Positions 8,708 to 17,391 of a stretch of DNA of 52,565 nucleotides are shown in pieces. Location: NCBI RefSeq assembly GCF_044582145.1, contig NZ_JBDODO010000012.1; one strand, given 5' to 3'. Source of the DNA: Guyparkeria sp016278265. Lineage in GTDB: Bacteria > Pseudomonadota > Gammaproteobacteria > Halothiobacillales > Halothiobacillaceae. The notes below the pieces were generated by a model. The model was not told where the DNA came from. It saw only the letters and a list, made by a program, of their open reading frames with translations, and did not search any database. How positions within the stretch are numbered: position 1 is the stretch's first letter; every line of letters starts with the position of its first letter. The translations under genes were made by a program, and so were the position numbers.

Positions 8708-9326
8708 CCCGCTCGCCCCAGCGGGCATGTAGGTCGTGCGTCACGTCGATCTGGTCGAGGATGCGTGCGACGGTGAAATCGATCAGGTCCTGGATCGTCT
8801 GCGGGCGATGATAGAAGGCCGGCGACGGCGGCAGGATCACCGCGCCCAGTTCGGCCAGCTGCGCCATCTGCCTCAGCGCGATCGCCGTCAACGGGGCCTC
8901 GCGCGGCACGATCACCAGATCGCGACGCTCCTTGAGACAGACATCGGCGGTGCGCTCGATCAGCGAATCCGACAGGCCGTTGGCGATCGCCCCGAGCGTG
9001 CCGGTGGTGCAGGGGCAGACCACCATCGCATCCGGCGGGTTCGAACCAGAGGCGAACGGCGCGGTCCAGTCCTGGCGGGCGAAGCCGGTGACCTGCCCCT
9101 CGGCGGCCCCGTACCGCCCGCCCAGCTCGGCGGCCAGCGCGTCGTGGCGTGCCGGGAAGGGGTCGTCGAGCTCCAGCGCCGCCACCGCGTGGGCAGCCTT
9201 CGAGGCAATCAGGCTCACTCGGCAATTCGCCGCGATCAGGCATTCGAGCAGGCGCAACGCGTAGGGCAGTCCCGAGGCCCCGGTCATCGCCAGGACGACG
9301 TGCTCGGTCTCTCTGCGACGCCTCAT
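8697..9326 (-). CDS. ubiX: Flavin prenyltransferase UbiX
   Basis: 209 aa. It attaches a dimethylallyl group to FMN to make prenylated FMN, the cofactor of the UbiD decarboxylase in ubiquinone synthesis. MTGASGLPYALRLLE is the FMN/phosphate-binding start, and VVCPCTTGTLGAIANGLSD and PREAPLTAIALRQM are family motifs. It overlaps mpl by 4 nt (ATGA). No ubiD is in the window. Confidence 0.94.
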   Translation of the reverse strand: MRRRRETEHVVLAMTGASGLPYALRLLECLIAANCRVSLIASKAAHAVAALELDDPFPARHDALAAELGGRYGAAEGQVTGFARQDWTAPFASGSNPPDAMVVCPCTTGTLGAIANGLSDSLIERTADVCLKERRDLVIVPREAPLTAIALRQMAQLAELGAVILPPSPAFYHRPQTIQDLIDFTVARILDQIDVTHDLHARWGERDGG

Positions 9327-10687
9327 GCCGTCACCTCGCGCAGCGCGTCGACCAACCGGGCCGGGAAACCACCGAAGCCGCCGTTGCTCATCGAGACCAC
9401 CCAGTCGCCGTCGCGACTGTCGGCCATCACGATCTCGAGCAAATGCTCGACCGAATCGGCCACGGCCAGGCGCTCGCCCAAGTCGGCGAGCGCGGTGGCC
9501 GGGTCAAAGGCGAGATCGCCCGGCGCATGCACGACCACCCTATCGGCGGCCGCCAGGGCGCCGGCCAGCCGGGTAGCATGCACGCCGGCGCGCATGGTGT
9601 TCGAGCGTGGATCGAGCACGGCCACCAGGCGGGCGCCGGCCGGCATCTGCTCGCGCACGGCAGCAAGCGTCGCCTCGATGGCCGTCGGGTGGTGGGCGAA
9701 ATCGTCGATCACGCGCACCCCGCCGGCCTCGCCCTTGAGCTCGAGGCGCCGGGCGACCCCGCCGAAGTTCGCCAGCGCCGCCAGCCCCTCGACGGCCGGC
9801 ACGCCGGCAAACCGGGCCAGCGCCACGGCGGCCATCGCGTTGCGGCGGTTATGTGCACCTTGGATGGAATCGGGCAGGCGCCCGACCGACTCGCCCTCAC
9901 AGACCAGCTCGCCGCCATCCTGCCACCAGTCGGCGCCAGCGGCCGGCTGCTCGGCCAGTCGTTCGACCGGCGACCAGACGCCCGCGGCCAGCACCCGGTC
10001 GATCGCCGACTCGCCGAGCGGCGCGATGACCTTGCCTTGTCCCGGCACCAACCGCAGCAGGTGGGCGAATTGGCGCTCGATCGCGGCAAGGTCCTCGAAG
10101 ATATCGGCGTGATCGAACTCGAGGTTGTTGATCACCAGGCCGCGCGGCCGGTAATGCAGGAATTTCGAGCGCTTGTCGAAAAAGGCGGTGTCGTACTCGT
10201 CGGCCTCGATGACGAAAAACGGCGTCTCGCCCAAGCGGGCGCTGACGCCGAAACCACCCGGCACGCCACCGATTAGAAAGCCCGGGGCCATACCGACCGC
10301 ATCGAGGATATGCGCGACCATCGAACTGGTGGTGGTCTTGCCGTGGGTCCCGGAGACGGCCAGCACGAATCGCTGCGCGAGCACTTCCTCGCCCAGCCAC
10401 TGCGGCCCGGACCGAAAGCGGTAAAAGCCATTGAGCAACTGGTCGATCACCGGCATGTCGCGGCGCATCACGTTGCCGACGATGATCTCGGCATCCGACG
10501 GCAACGGGGCATCCATGTCGGCCTCCACCGCGATGCCCGCGGCGGCCAGCTGGTCGCTCATCGGCGGGTAGATAGCGTGGTCGCGCCCGGAAACCTCGTA
10601 ACCCATCTCGCGGGCGAGCAACGCCAGCGAGCCCATGAAGGTGCCGGCGATACCGAGGATGTGCAATTTCTGGCTGGCAGCGGTCAT
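9323..10687 (-). CDS. mpl: UDP-N-acetylmuramate:L-alanyl-gamma-D-glutamyl-meso-diaminopimelate ligase
   Basis: 454 aa from the ATG at 10687 (MTAASQKLHILGI). The frame is open upstream, but that part is out-of-frame shadow of the neighbouring gene. Mpl reattaches the recovered tripeptide L-Ala-D-Glu-mDAP to UDP-MurNAc in peptidoglycan recycling. It has an N-terminal Rossmann motif GIAGTFMG, the Mur-ligase ATP loop SGTHGKTTTSS, IEADEYDTAFFDKRSKF typical of Mpl rather than MurC, and a C-terminal domain with DDFAHHPTAI. It overlaps the upstream membrane-protein gene by 4 nt and ubiX by 4 nt. Other recycling genes in the window (amgK, murU, ampG) fit. Confidence 0.95.
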   Translation of the reverse strand: MTAASQKLHILGIAGTFMGSLALLAREMGYEVSGRDHAIYPPMSDQLAAAGIAVEADMDAPLPSDAEIIVGNVMRRDMPVIDQLLNGFYRFRSGPQWLGEEVLAQRFVLAVSGTHGKTTTSSMVAHILDAVGMAPGFLIGGVPGGFGVSARLGETPFFVIEADEYDTAFFDKRSKFLHYRPRGLVINNLEFDHADIFEDLAAIERQFAHLLRLVPGQGKVIAPLGESAIDRVLAAGVWSPVERLAEQPAAGADWWQDGGELVCEGESVGRLPDSIQGAHNRRNAMAAVALARFAGVPAVEGLAALANFGGVARRLELKGEAGGVRVIDDFAHHPTAIEATLAAVREQMPAGARLVAVLDPRSNTMRAGVHATRLAGALAAADRVVVHAPGDLAFDPATALADLGERLAVADSVEHLLEIVMADSRDGDWVVSMSNGGFGGFPARLVDALREVTA

Positions 10688-11250
10688 GTCGGCAATCCCG
10701 TTTCGCCGGGGAGCAGTTGCACCGCCAGTCCCATATAGACCAGCGAACTGAGGATGAAGTAGCCCAGTGCGGTGAGCACGCCGCTCGCCGCGCCGAAATC
10801 GAGCGTGCGGCGGTAGATCTGGCCCAGCACCGCCAGGTTCCAGGCGAACAACACGATCATCAGCACCGACCAGAGGCCCAGCTGGGTGTCGATGTCCGCC
10901 GCCTCGGCGCCGGTCGGCTGCATCGCCACCAGCGGCCAGGCCACCAACCCCAGCATCGCGGTCGCGCCGAACAGGGCCGTGAGCATCTGCGGGATGCGCG
11001 CGCGATGATTGCGCAACAGCGCCAGCCCGACCGAATAACCGACCAGCACCAACGCATCGGCAGCGAGCAGCATCAGCCCCGCGCCCAGGCCATGACCCAG
11101 TCCGCCCTCGCTGGTGACGGCCAGGTCCAGCAACACGCCGACGACGAGATAAAAGCCCACCGCGATCAGCAGGGGCTGCTGGCCGGCAGGCATGTCCTCG
11201 GGTCCGGCCCGCAGGAACAGCATTTGGAAGAAAAGACGGATCAAAGACAA
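10684..11250 (-). CDS. Hypothetical inner-membrane protein upstream of mpl
   Basis: 188 aa with about five hydrophobic segments (about 27-45, 57-75, 90-110, 128-145, 155-175). The hydrophobic layout resembles Yip1-like membrane proteins, but no motif proves it. The stop codon overlaps the mpl start (ATGA), so it is translated with mpl. The TTG start at 11250 has no good ribosome site and the true start is uncertain; an ATG exists at 11223. Function unknown. Confidence 0.7.
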   Translation of the reverse strand: MSLIRLFFQMLFLRAGPEDMPAGQQPLLIAVGFYLVVGVLLDLAVTSEGGLGHGLGAGLMLLAADALVLVGYSVGLALLRNHRARIPQMLTALFGATAMLGLVAWPLVAMQPTGAEAADIDTQLGLWSVLMIVLFAWNLAVLGQIYRRTLDFGAASGVLTALGYFILSSLVYMGLAVQLLPGETGLPT

Positions 11251-11418
11251 CTCGGCACACCCGTTGACGTGGCTCGGCCGGCAGGCGGCCCGAAAAAAGA
11301 CGGCAGCAAGCCTAGCGCAAAACCCCGCCCGGCGTCTGCGCCCATCCAGGGCAAGAGATCATCCAGAAAGCCCTGCACGAATCGCCAAGGCTTCTGGCTT
11401 GCCGGCTTGTTCGCCCCT

Positions 11419-12546
11419 TCAGCGACGTAGATCGCGCAGGTACCACCACTCGAACAGGCGCTTGGCCCAGTGCAGCAGACGGCACGGTGGGGTGACGAAC
11501 TGGCGCTTCTCGTTGCGGAACACCAGGGTCGCCCGGTCGAGCATGTCCATCACGCAGACCAGCTCCCACTTGAAGGTGCGATCGACCGGCTGGCCGTCGA
11601 GTTCGGCGACCAGGTTCTCGGCAGCGGCCACCGCCTGGAGATCGGCCATGTGCGCCTGCTTGGGCGCCCAGTCGGGGGCCGGGTAGCTGCCGGAATCACC
11701 CGCAACGTAGACCTTGTCGGCACCCTTGACCCGCGCGTGCTCGTCGGCCTCGATCATGCCACCCGGCGAGGTCGGGAACGGGGCGTTCTCCAGCCAGCCC
11801 GGCCCGGTCATCCCCGGCATGAACAGGATCAGGTCGGCCGCGAACTCGCCCTTTTCGGTGATCACGCGATCGGCCTCGAAGCTCAGCGGCTTGGCGCCGA
11901 TGTGTGTCTCGATGTCGAACTTGCGCATCCGGTCGAGCAGCCGATCGACTGCCGACTCGCCCAGGCGATTGCCCGGTCGCGGCGAGGGATTGAAGAACAC
12001 CAGCTTGAACTGTTCGCGGCGCCCCTGCTGGCGCAGCAAGCGATCGATGCCGAACAGCAATTCGAACATCGGCCCGCCACGCACCGCGGCCGGCTCCTTG
12101 GGATTGCCGCCAAAGCCGATGGCGATGGTGCCGCCGTCCATCTCGCCGAGCCGGTCGTGGATCGCCTCGGCGGCATCGATGCCCTCGCACAGCGTGATCG
12201 CATGCTCGATGCCGGGCAGCTTCTTGATGAAGCGACCGCCGCTGGCGACGATCAGGCCGTCGTTCTCGACCTCGCCGTTGTCGGTAAGCACCCGTCGACC
12301 ATCGTCGCTGACACCGGTGACCCGCCCGGCGTGGAACCGCACGTCCAGCCGCTCGAGCAGTGGGCGGATGTCGAACAGGATGTCCTCGCGCCGACGCAGC
12401 CCGGCAGGCACCCAGATCAGGCTGGGGTAGTACTGGAAGGTGGGCTCGGGCGCGATCAGGGTGATCTCCGCCTGCGGGCGCAACCGCCGCAGGCGCCGAA
12501 CCGCCGTCAGGGCACCAAAGCCCGCACCGATGACCGAAAGTTTCAT
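11419..12546 (-). CDS. Sulfide:quinone oxidoreductase-like FAD/NAD(P) flavoprotein
   Basis: 375 aa. The FAD-binding motif is VIGAGFGALTAVRRL at the N-terminus, with a second binding segment VYVAGDSGSYPAP near 280-290. The overall pattern resembles sulfide:quinone reductases and flavocytochrome c sulfide dehydrogenase flavoproteins. Cysteines are at 120, 331 and 355. By eye, Cys120 and Cys331 line up with Cys128 and Cys356 of Acidithiobacillus SQR. The equivalent of Cys160 is replaced in KEPAAVRGGPMFEL. It could oxidise sulfide to polysulfide and feed quinones, or be another SQR-fold enzyme. It follows msrPQ on the same strand by 69 nt. Confidence 0.72.
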   Translation of the reverse strand: MKLSVIGAGFGALTAVRRLRRLRPQAEITLIAPEPTFQYYPSLIWVPAGLRRREDILFDIRPLLERLDVRFHAGRVTGVSDDGRRVLTDNGEVENDGLIVASGGRFIKKLPGIEHAITLCEGIDAAEAIHDRLGEMDGGTIAIGFGGNPKEPAAVRGGPMFELLFGIDRLLRQQGRREQFKLVFFNPSPRPGNRLGESAVDRLLDRMRKFDIETHIGAKPLSFEADRVITEKGEFAADLILFMPGMTGPGWLENAPFPTSPGGMIEADEHARVKGADKVYVAGDSGSYPAPDWAPKQAHMADLQAVAAAENLVAELDGQPVDRTFKWELVCVMDMLDRATLVFRNEKRQFVTPPCRLLHWAKRLFEWWYLRDLRR

Positions 12547-12584
12547 GCCGTGCCTCCGAGGCCTGTGAACCGTTTCAACACCGT

Positions 12585-12604
12585 GCCTTATCTTGGCATA
12601 AGGC
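12585..12604. promoter_or_regulatory. Perfect 7-bp inverted repeat between msrQ and the SQR-like gene
   Basis: GCCTTAT, 6 nt, ATAAGGC. No T-run follows on the minus strand, so it is a poor terminator. It sits about 40-60 nt upstream of the SQR-like start, where an operator for that gene could lie. The palindrome is seen; the role is inferred. Confidence 0.4.
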
Positions 12605-12615
12605 CTTTCTAATAC

Positions 12616-13233
12616 TCAATCCGCCCGCCGACGCCTCTCGGCCAGCCACCGGGTGACGGGGCGGGCCAGAAACAGCGCCAGCAACACGAGGGCCAGGATG
12701 ATGGGCGTACGCGTGTCGAACTTCACCGACAGGAAGTAGTGCAGCACGACCAAGGCCGTCGCCGGGTAGACCAGCCGGTGCAGCTGCTTCCAGCGACGTC
12801 CGAGCCGGCGCATCCAGCCACGCGACGAGGTGATCGCCAGCGGCACCAGCAGCAGGAACGCGATTGCGCCGAAGGTGATGTGCTCGCGCTCGAGCACGTC
12901 TTCCCAGATCGCCGCCAGGTCGAGCTGCCGATCGACGACCAGCCAGAGCAGGACGTGCAGGCTCGCGTAGACGAAGGCGTACAACCCGACCATCCGCCGG
13001 TAGTCGATCAGCCCGACCCGCGGCAGCAGCCGTTGCATGGGCGTGATCGCCAGCCCGATCAGCAACAGGTAGAGCGCGGTGTCGCCCAGAAAGCGCAGGC
13101 TGTCGACCACCGGCTCGTAGCCGAGCTGATTGGTGGGGATCGCCCAGGCGAGGTAGATCAACGGCGCCAACTGGGCGAGGAAGAGCAGCCACCACGCCGG
13201 ACGATTCGCCAACCAGGGCCGACGCGCTGCCAT
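12616..13233 (-). CDS. msrQ: Heme-binding membrane subunit MsrQ of the periplasmic methionine sulfoxide reductase
   Basis: 205 aa from the ATG at 13233. It is an inner-membrane cytochrome b-type protein (YedZ family) with about six transmembrane helices. It passes electrons from the quinone pool to MsrP. Conserved stretches include LRFLGDTALYLLLIGLAITP, the histidine-bearing ASLHVLLWL, and RWKQLHRLVYPATALVVLHY, which holds heme-ligand histidines. Its start overlaps the msrP stop by 1 nt (TGATG), so the two subunits are coupled. Confidence 0.93.
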   Translation of the reverse strand: MAARRPWLANRPAWWLLFLAQLAPLIYLAWAIPTNQLGYEPVVDSLRFLGDTALYLLLIGLAITPMQRLLPRVGLIDYRRMVGLYAFVYASLHVLLWLVVDRQLDLAAIWEDVLEREHITFGAIAFLLLVPLAITSSRGWMRRLGRRWKQLHRLVYPATALVVLHYFLSVKFDTRTPIILALVLLALFLARPVTRWLAERRRRAD

Positions 13234-14174
13234 CAGTAGTGTTTCTTGAGGTCCATGCCCTGGTAGAGCTGCGCAACCTCCTCGGCATAACCGTTGAACA
13301 TCAGCGTGTCGCGGCGCCCCCAATCGCCGATGCGCCGTTCGGTCGCCTGCGACCAACGCGGATGGTCCACGTTCGGGTTCACGTTGGCGTAGAAGCCATA
13401 CTCGCGGGGAGCCACGGCCATCCAGCTCGAGGTGGGCTGTTCGCGCACCAGGCTGATACGCACCAGTGACTTGCCGCCCTTGAAGCCGTATTTCCACGGC
13501 ACGACCAGTCGCACCGGCGCGCCGTTCTGTGGCGTCAGGGAGTCGCCGTAGAGGCCGGTTGCGAGCAGCGTGAGCGGGTGCATCGCCTCGTCGAGGCGCA
13601 GTCCTTCCACGTAGGGCCACTCGAGGACCGAGCGGGTCTGGCCGGGCAGCGGCTGCTCGGGTCGATAGACCGTCTCGAAGCGAACGAAACGGGCATCGGC
13701 GGTCGGCTCGACCCGGTCGAGCAGCGCCTTCAGTGGCACGCCTTCCCAGGGAATCACCATCGACCAACCCTCGACGCAGCGCATCCGGTAGATGCGCTCC
13801 ACGGGCGAGGCCAGAGCGGTCAGGTCGTCGAGGCTGAAGCGCCCCGGGCGGGCCACTTCGCCGTCGACCTCAAACTCCCACGGCGAAAGCCGGTCGATCA
13901 GGGCAGCCAGGGCGTCGGCGTTGCGCGAGGGGTCGGTCTTGCCGGTGCCGAGCTCGTAGTAATTGTTGTAGCCGGTGATCGCTTCCTTTTCGGTGAGCTG
14001 CTCTAACAGCGGCTTGCCCTCATCGGCACGGCCGCACCCGGGCAGGGCCAACGCCGCCCCGGCGCCGAACACCGAGCGAAGGAAGGTGCGTCGTGCCTGG
14101 CGATCGGTGGCCAGCTTCGGATCGGTGACTTCCCACTCACCGGGTTCATGGGGCGATCGGATACGGTGACGCAT
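13233..14174 (-). CDS. msrP: Periplasmic methionine sulfoxide reductase catalytic subunit MsrP (molybdopterin)
   Basis: 313 aa from the ATG at 14174, with GAGG upstream. It reduces oxidised methionine in envelope proteins using a Mo-molybdopterin cofactor. A Tat signal RRTFLRS (Arg28-Arg29) precedes a hydrophobic stretch. YRMRCVEGWSMVIPWEG contains Cys133, the Mo ligand, followed by GAPVRLVVPWKYGFKGGKS. The signal ends in ALPGCGRAD (Cys47), which resembles a lipobox. The E. coli protein is soluble in the periplasm, so lipidation here is possible but unproven. It is coupled to msrQ. Confidence 0.94.
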   Translation of the reverse strand: MRHRIRSPHEPGEWEVTDPKLATDRQARRTFLRSVFGAGAALALPGCGRADEGKPLLEQLTEKEAITGYNNYYELGTGKTDPSRNADALAALIDRLSPWEFEVDGEVARPGRFSLDDLTALASPVERIYRMRCVEGWSMVIPWEGVPLKALLDRVEPTADARFVRFETVYRPEQPLPGQTRSVLEWPYVEGLRLDEAMHPLTLLATGLYGDSLTPQNGAPVRLVVPWKYGFKGGKSLVRISLVREQPTSSWMAVAPREYGFYANVNPNVDHPRWSQATERRIGDWGRRDTLMFNGYAEEVAQLYQGMDLKKHY

Positions 14175-14385
14175 GTGACAGACCTCGGGTAACAGACGGA
14201 CCGGAAGGGCGAATGCCGATAAGGACATCAGGCAGGTAGAATTCGCCTCCCGAAGTATCGACGCTAAGACCACGTTCTGCACGACGCCGTTCGCCGCCGC
14301 AAAGCGGCGAGCCGTACGCCATGTCCCGATTCGACCGCCCATCGACAGCCCACCGACAGCCCTGGGCCACAGGAACCGCGAGCCA

Positions 14386-15390
14386 ATGACCGACACCGCT
14401 GCCACCGACCCCCGCCTCGAGGCGGCCCATGCCTTTCTCGAACGGCACGCACCCGACTTCGGCGCGCTGCGCTCGGCCTCCAGCGATGCCAGCAACCGGC
14501 GCTACTGGCGGGCACAGGGCCCGAACGGCGAGAGCCTGGTGGTCATGGATTCGCCGCCCGACAAGGAGCCGCTGGCCCCGTTCCTCGACATCCAGAACCG
14601 CCTGGAACAAGCCGGCCTGCCGGTACCGCACATCCATGCCCGCGATCTGGAGGGCGGCTTTCTGCTCCTCGACGATCTGGGCAACGACACGCTGTTTTCC
14701 TGGCAGGCAGGGGCGGAACCGAGGGCTCGCGCCGCCGCACTCGCCGAGTGCCGTGCGCAGTTGATCACGGTGGCCCAGGTCAATCGCGACGGCCTGCCGG
14801 CCTTCGACGCACCGCGGCTGATCACCGAAATGCAGTTATTCGATGACTGGTACCGGGCCGGCCACCTGGACGTGCATTGGTCGGACGGGCAAGCCGGGCG
14901 TTGGGCAGAGCTGCGTGACCGGATCGCCAGCCGGCTGGCCGCGATGCCGCCGGTGTTCGTCCACCGCGACTATCACAGCCGCAACCTGATGCGCGGCGAG
15001 AATGGCTGGGCGATCATCGATTTCCAGGACGCGGTGACCGGCCCCTTGGCCTACGACCTGGTCTCGCTGCTGCGTGACTCGTATATCGACTGGCCCGCCG
15101 ACTGGGTCGAGCGCGAGATCGAGGCCTTCTGGCGACAGGCGCGCGCGACCGGACTGACCGAGGCGAGCCTGGAGGAATTCATCGAGGACTTTGCCTGGGT
15201 CGCCGTGCAACGCCACCTGAAGGTGCTCGGCATCTTTGCTCGCCTGAGTCGCCGCGACGGCAAGCACGGCTACCTCGACGACCTGCCGCTGACCTGGCGC
15301 CACCTGCAGTGGGCGCTCGACCGCGCGCCCGCACTCGCGCCGCTGCGCGAGCTGATTGCTGGCCTCGAACCGGAGAACGCCCGTGGCTGA
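14386..15390 (+). CDS. amgK: N-acetylmuramate/N-acetylglucosamine kinase AmgK
   Basis: 334 aa kinase of the aminoglycoside-phosphotransferase fold. It phosphorylates the anomeric position of MurNAc (and GlcNAc) recovered from the cell wall, as in Pseudomonas putida and P. aeruginosa. SSDASNRRYWR forms the nucleotide loop region. FVHRDYHSRNLM (catalytic Asp195) and IIDFQDAV (metal-binding Asp212) are the kinase motifs. It overlaps murU by 8 nt. This pair bypasses de novo UDP-MurNAc synthesis, the basis of MurA-independent fosfomycin tolerance in pseudomonads. It is divergent from msrP. Confidence 0.92.
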   Translation: MTDTAATDPRLEAAHAFLERHAPDFGALRSASSDASNRRYWRAQGPNGESLVVMDSPPDKEPLAPFLDIQNRLEQAGLPVPHIHARDLEGGFLLLDDLGNDTLFSWQAGAEPRARAAALAECRAQLITVAQVNRDGLPAFDAPRLITEMQLFDDWYRAGHLDVHWSDGQAGRWAELRDRIASRLAAMPPVFVHRDYHSRNLMRGENGWAIIDFQDAVTGPLAYDLVSLLRDSYIDWPADWVEREIEAFWRQARATGLTEASLEEFIEDFAWVAVQRHLKVLGIFARLSRRDGKHGYLDDLPLTWRHLQWALDRAPALAPLRELIAGLEPENARG

Positions 15391-16114
15391 GACGACCACC
15401 AGGCTGACCACTGCCATGATTCTGGCCGCCGGCCGCGGCGAGCGGCTGCGCCCGCTGACCGACCACACCCCCAAGCCGTTGATCGAGGTGGGCGGCAAGC
15501 CACTGATCGAGCATCACCTCGAACGCCTGGCCGCCGCCGGTATCGAGCGGGTGGTGATCAACCTGGCCCATCTGGGCGACCAGATCCGCGCGCACCTCGG
15601 TGAGGGCGATCGTTGGGGAGTGGCGATCGAGTACTCGGTGGAAGGCGAACGGGCCGAGGACGCGCTGGAGACCGCCGGCGGCATCCGCCAGGCGCTCGAC
15701 CGCCTGGGCGAACGCTTTCTGCTGGTCAACGGCGACGTGCTCTCCGACATCGACTACGCCACGCTGGCCAACCGCCGCCTGGGTGCCGACTGCCGGTTCC
15801 ACTTGGTGCTGGTCGACAACCCGCCACACAACCCGGGCGGGGATTTCGCCCTCGACGAGACCGGACGGCTCGGGGGCGAATCGACAGCAGCGCTGACTTA
15901 CTCGGGCATCGGCCTGTTCGACGCCGCCCTGTTCACCGACCTGCCGCCGGGCCGGCAGGCGTTGGGCCCGGTGCTGCGCAGGGCCATCGCCAACGGCCTG
16001 GGCTGCGCGCAACACCATTCGGGCGAATGGCTGGACGTGGGCACGCCCGAGCGGCTGGCCGAGGCCGACCGCCGGTTACGCCGCCAGCCGCGACGTCACC
16101 CTGGCGATCAATAG
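15383..16114 (+). CDS. murU: N-acetylmuramate alpha-1-phosphate uridylyltransferase MurU
   Basis: 243 aa nucleotidyltransferase that makes UDP-MurNAc from MurNAc-1-phosphate. AAGRGERLRPLTDHTPKPL is the signature nucleotide-binding loop, followed by LLVNGDVLSDIDY and GEWLDVGTPERL near the C-terminus. The GTG at 15383 was chosen because GGAGA lies 6 nt upstream; a TTG at 15356 and an ATG at 15416 are alternatives. Its 3' end overlaps the convergent dctM gene by 7 nt, so there is no room for a terminator between them. Confidence 0.92.
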   Translation: MAETTTRLTTAMILAAGRGERLRPLTDHTPKPLIEVGGKPLIEHHLERLAAAGIERVVINLAHLGDQIRAHLGEGDRWGVAIEYSVEGERAEDALETAGGIRQALDRLGERFLLVNGDVLSDIDYATLANRRLGADCRFHLVLVDNPPHNPGGDFALDETGRLGGESTAALTYSGIGLFDAALFTDLPPGRQALGPVLRRAIANGLGCAQHHSGEWLDVGTPERLAEADRRLRRQPRRHPGDQ

Positions 16115-17391
16115 AAGGCCAGATCGCGCAGGAACAGCGCGATCTGCGGGAAGGAGATCAGGAGCACCGTCATCGTGATCAGCATGATGATGAACGGCGG
16201 CGTGCCCCGGACGATGTCCATGTAGGGTCGTCGGAACACCGCCATCGCGGTGAAGATGTCGTAACCGAACGGCGGGGTGGCCGAGCCGATCGCCGACTGC
16301 AACACCACCAGCGTGCCCACCAGCACCGGGTCGACCCCCGAGGCCTGGATCGCCGGCATGAAGATCGGCGTGAGCACGAAGATCGCGACGATCGGGTCGA
16401 CGAACATGCAGGCGACGAAGTAGGACACCGCAATCAGAATCAGCAGGTAGGTCGGGTTCGACGCCACCTGGTCGATGATCGGGCCGAGCACCTCGGAGGG
16501 AATCTGCGCCAGCGAGATGACCCACGAGAACGCCTGCCCGGCGCCGACGAGGATGAACACCACCGCCGTGATCAACCCCGTCGACAGGGCGATGCCCGGC
16601 AGGTCGGAGACCTTGATCGAGCGGTAGATCAGCATCTCCAGGATCACCGCGTAGAGCACCGACATCGCCGCCGCCTCGGTGGGGCTGAACAGCCCGGAGT
16701 AGATGCCGCCGAGCACCACCACCGGGAAGCCCATGGGCAGGATCGCCCCGCGCATGGCCTTGAGTCGGCCGGCCCAGCCGACGCGCTCCTCCGGCTCGAT
16801 GCCCCATCGGCGCGAGACGTACCAGCTGTAGACCGAGAACATCAGCATGATCGCCACGCCGGGCCCGATCCCGGCGATAAACAGCTCGCCCACCGACACG
16901 TTCGCGGCCACCCCGTAGATGATCGCCGCGATCGAGGGGGGAATCAGCAGGGCAATGTCCGAGGCATTGACCAGGAGCGCGAGCGTGAAGCTGTCCTTGT
17001 AGCCGGCCTTGAGCATCTTCGGCCGCAAGGCGGTGCCGATGGCGACCACCGTGGCCTGGGTCGACCCCGAGACCGCACCGAACAGCGTGCAGCTCACCGC
17101 CGTGGTGATCGGCAGGCCGCCGCGGCGGTGACCGATGAACGCGCGCACCAGGTCGAGCAGGCGGTCGGCCGTGTGCCCCTTGGTCATGATGTCGGCCGCG
17201 AGAATGAACATCGGCACGGCCACCAATACCGACGGACGCACCCCGCCGATCATCTGCTGGACGATCTGGGTCGGGTCGACACCCGGGAAGGAGGCGAGCA
17301 GGAGGGCCAGTGCCCCGACGATCAGCGGCACCATCATGGGGAAGCCCATCAGGAGCAGCAGGAACATCAGGACGAACATCACGGTAAGCAT
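16108..17391 (-). CDS. dctM: TRAP transporter large permease, DctM family
   Basis: 427 aa membrane protein with about 12 hydrophobic segments, the ion-coupled transport subunit of a tripartite ATP-independent periplasmic transporter. VPMFILAADIMTKG, TTAVSCTLFGAVSGSTQATVVAIG and FGYDIFTAMAVF are family features. It begins 1 nt inside the dctQ stop (TGATG), so the two are translationally coupled. The substrate, usually a C4-dicarboxylate or other organic acid, cannot be read from the sequence. Confidence 0.94.
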   Translation of the reverse strand: MLTVMFVLMFLLLLMGFPMMVPLIVGALALLLASFPGVDPTQIVQQMIGGVRPSVLVAVPMFILAADIMTKGHTADRLLDLVRAFIGHRRGGLPITTAVSCTLFGAVSGSTQATVVAIGTALRPKMLKAGYKDSFTLALLVNASDIALLIPPSIAAIIYGVAANVSVGELFIAGIGPGVAIMLMFSVYSWYVSRRWGIEPEERVGWAGRLKAMRGAILPMGFPVVVLGGIYSGLFSPTEAAAMSVLYAVILEMLIYRSIKVSDLPGIALSTGLITAVVFILVGAGQAFSWVISLAQIPSEVLGPIIDQVASNPTYLLILIAVSYFVACMFVDPIVAIFVLTPIFMPAIQASGVDPVLVGTLVVLQSAIGSATPPFGYDIFTAMAVFRRPYMDIVRGTPPFIIMLITMTVLLISFPQIALFLRDLAFY

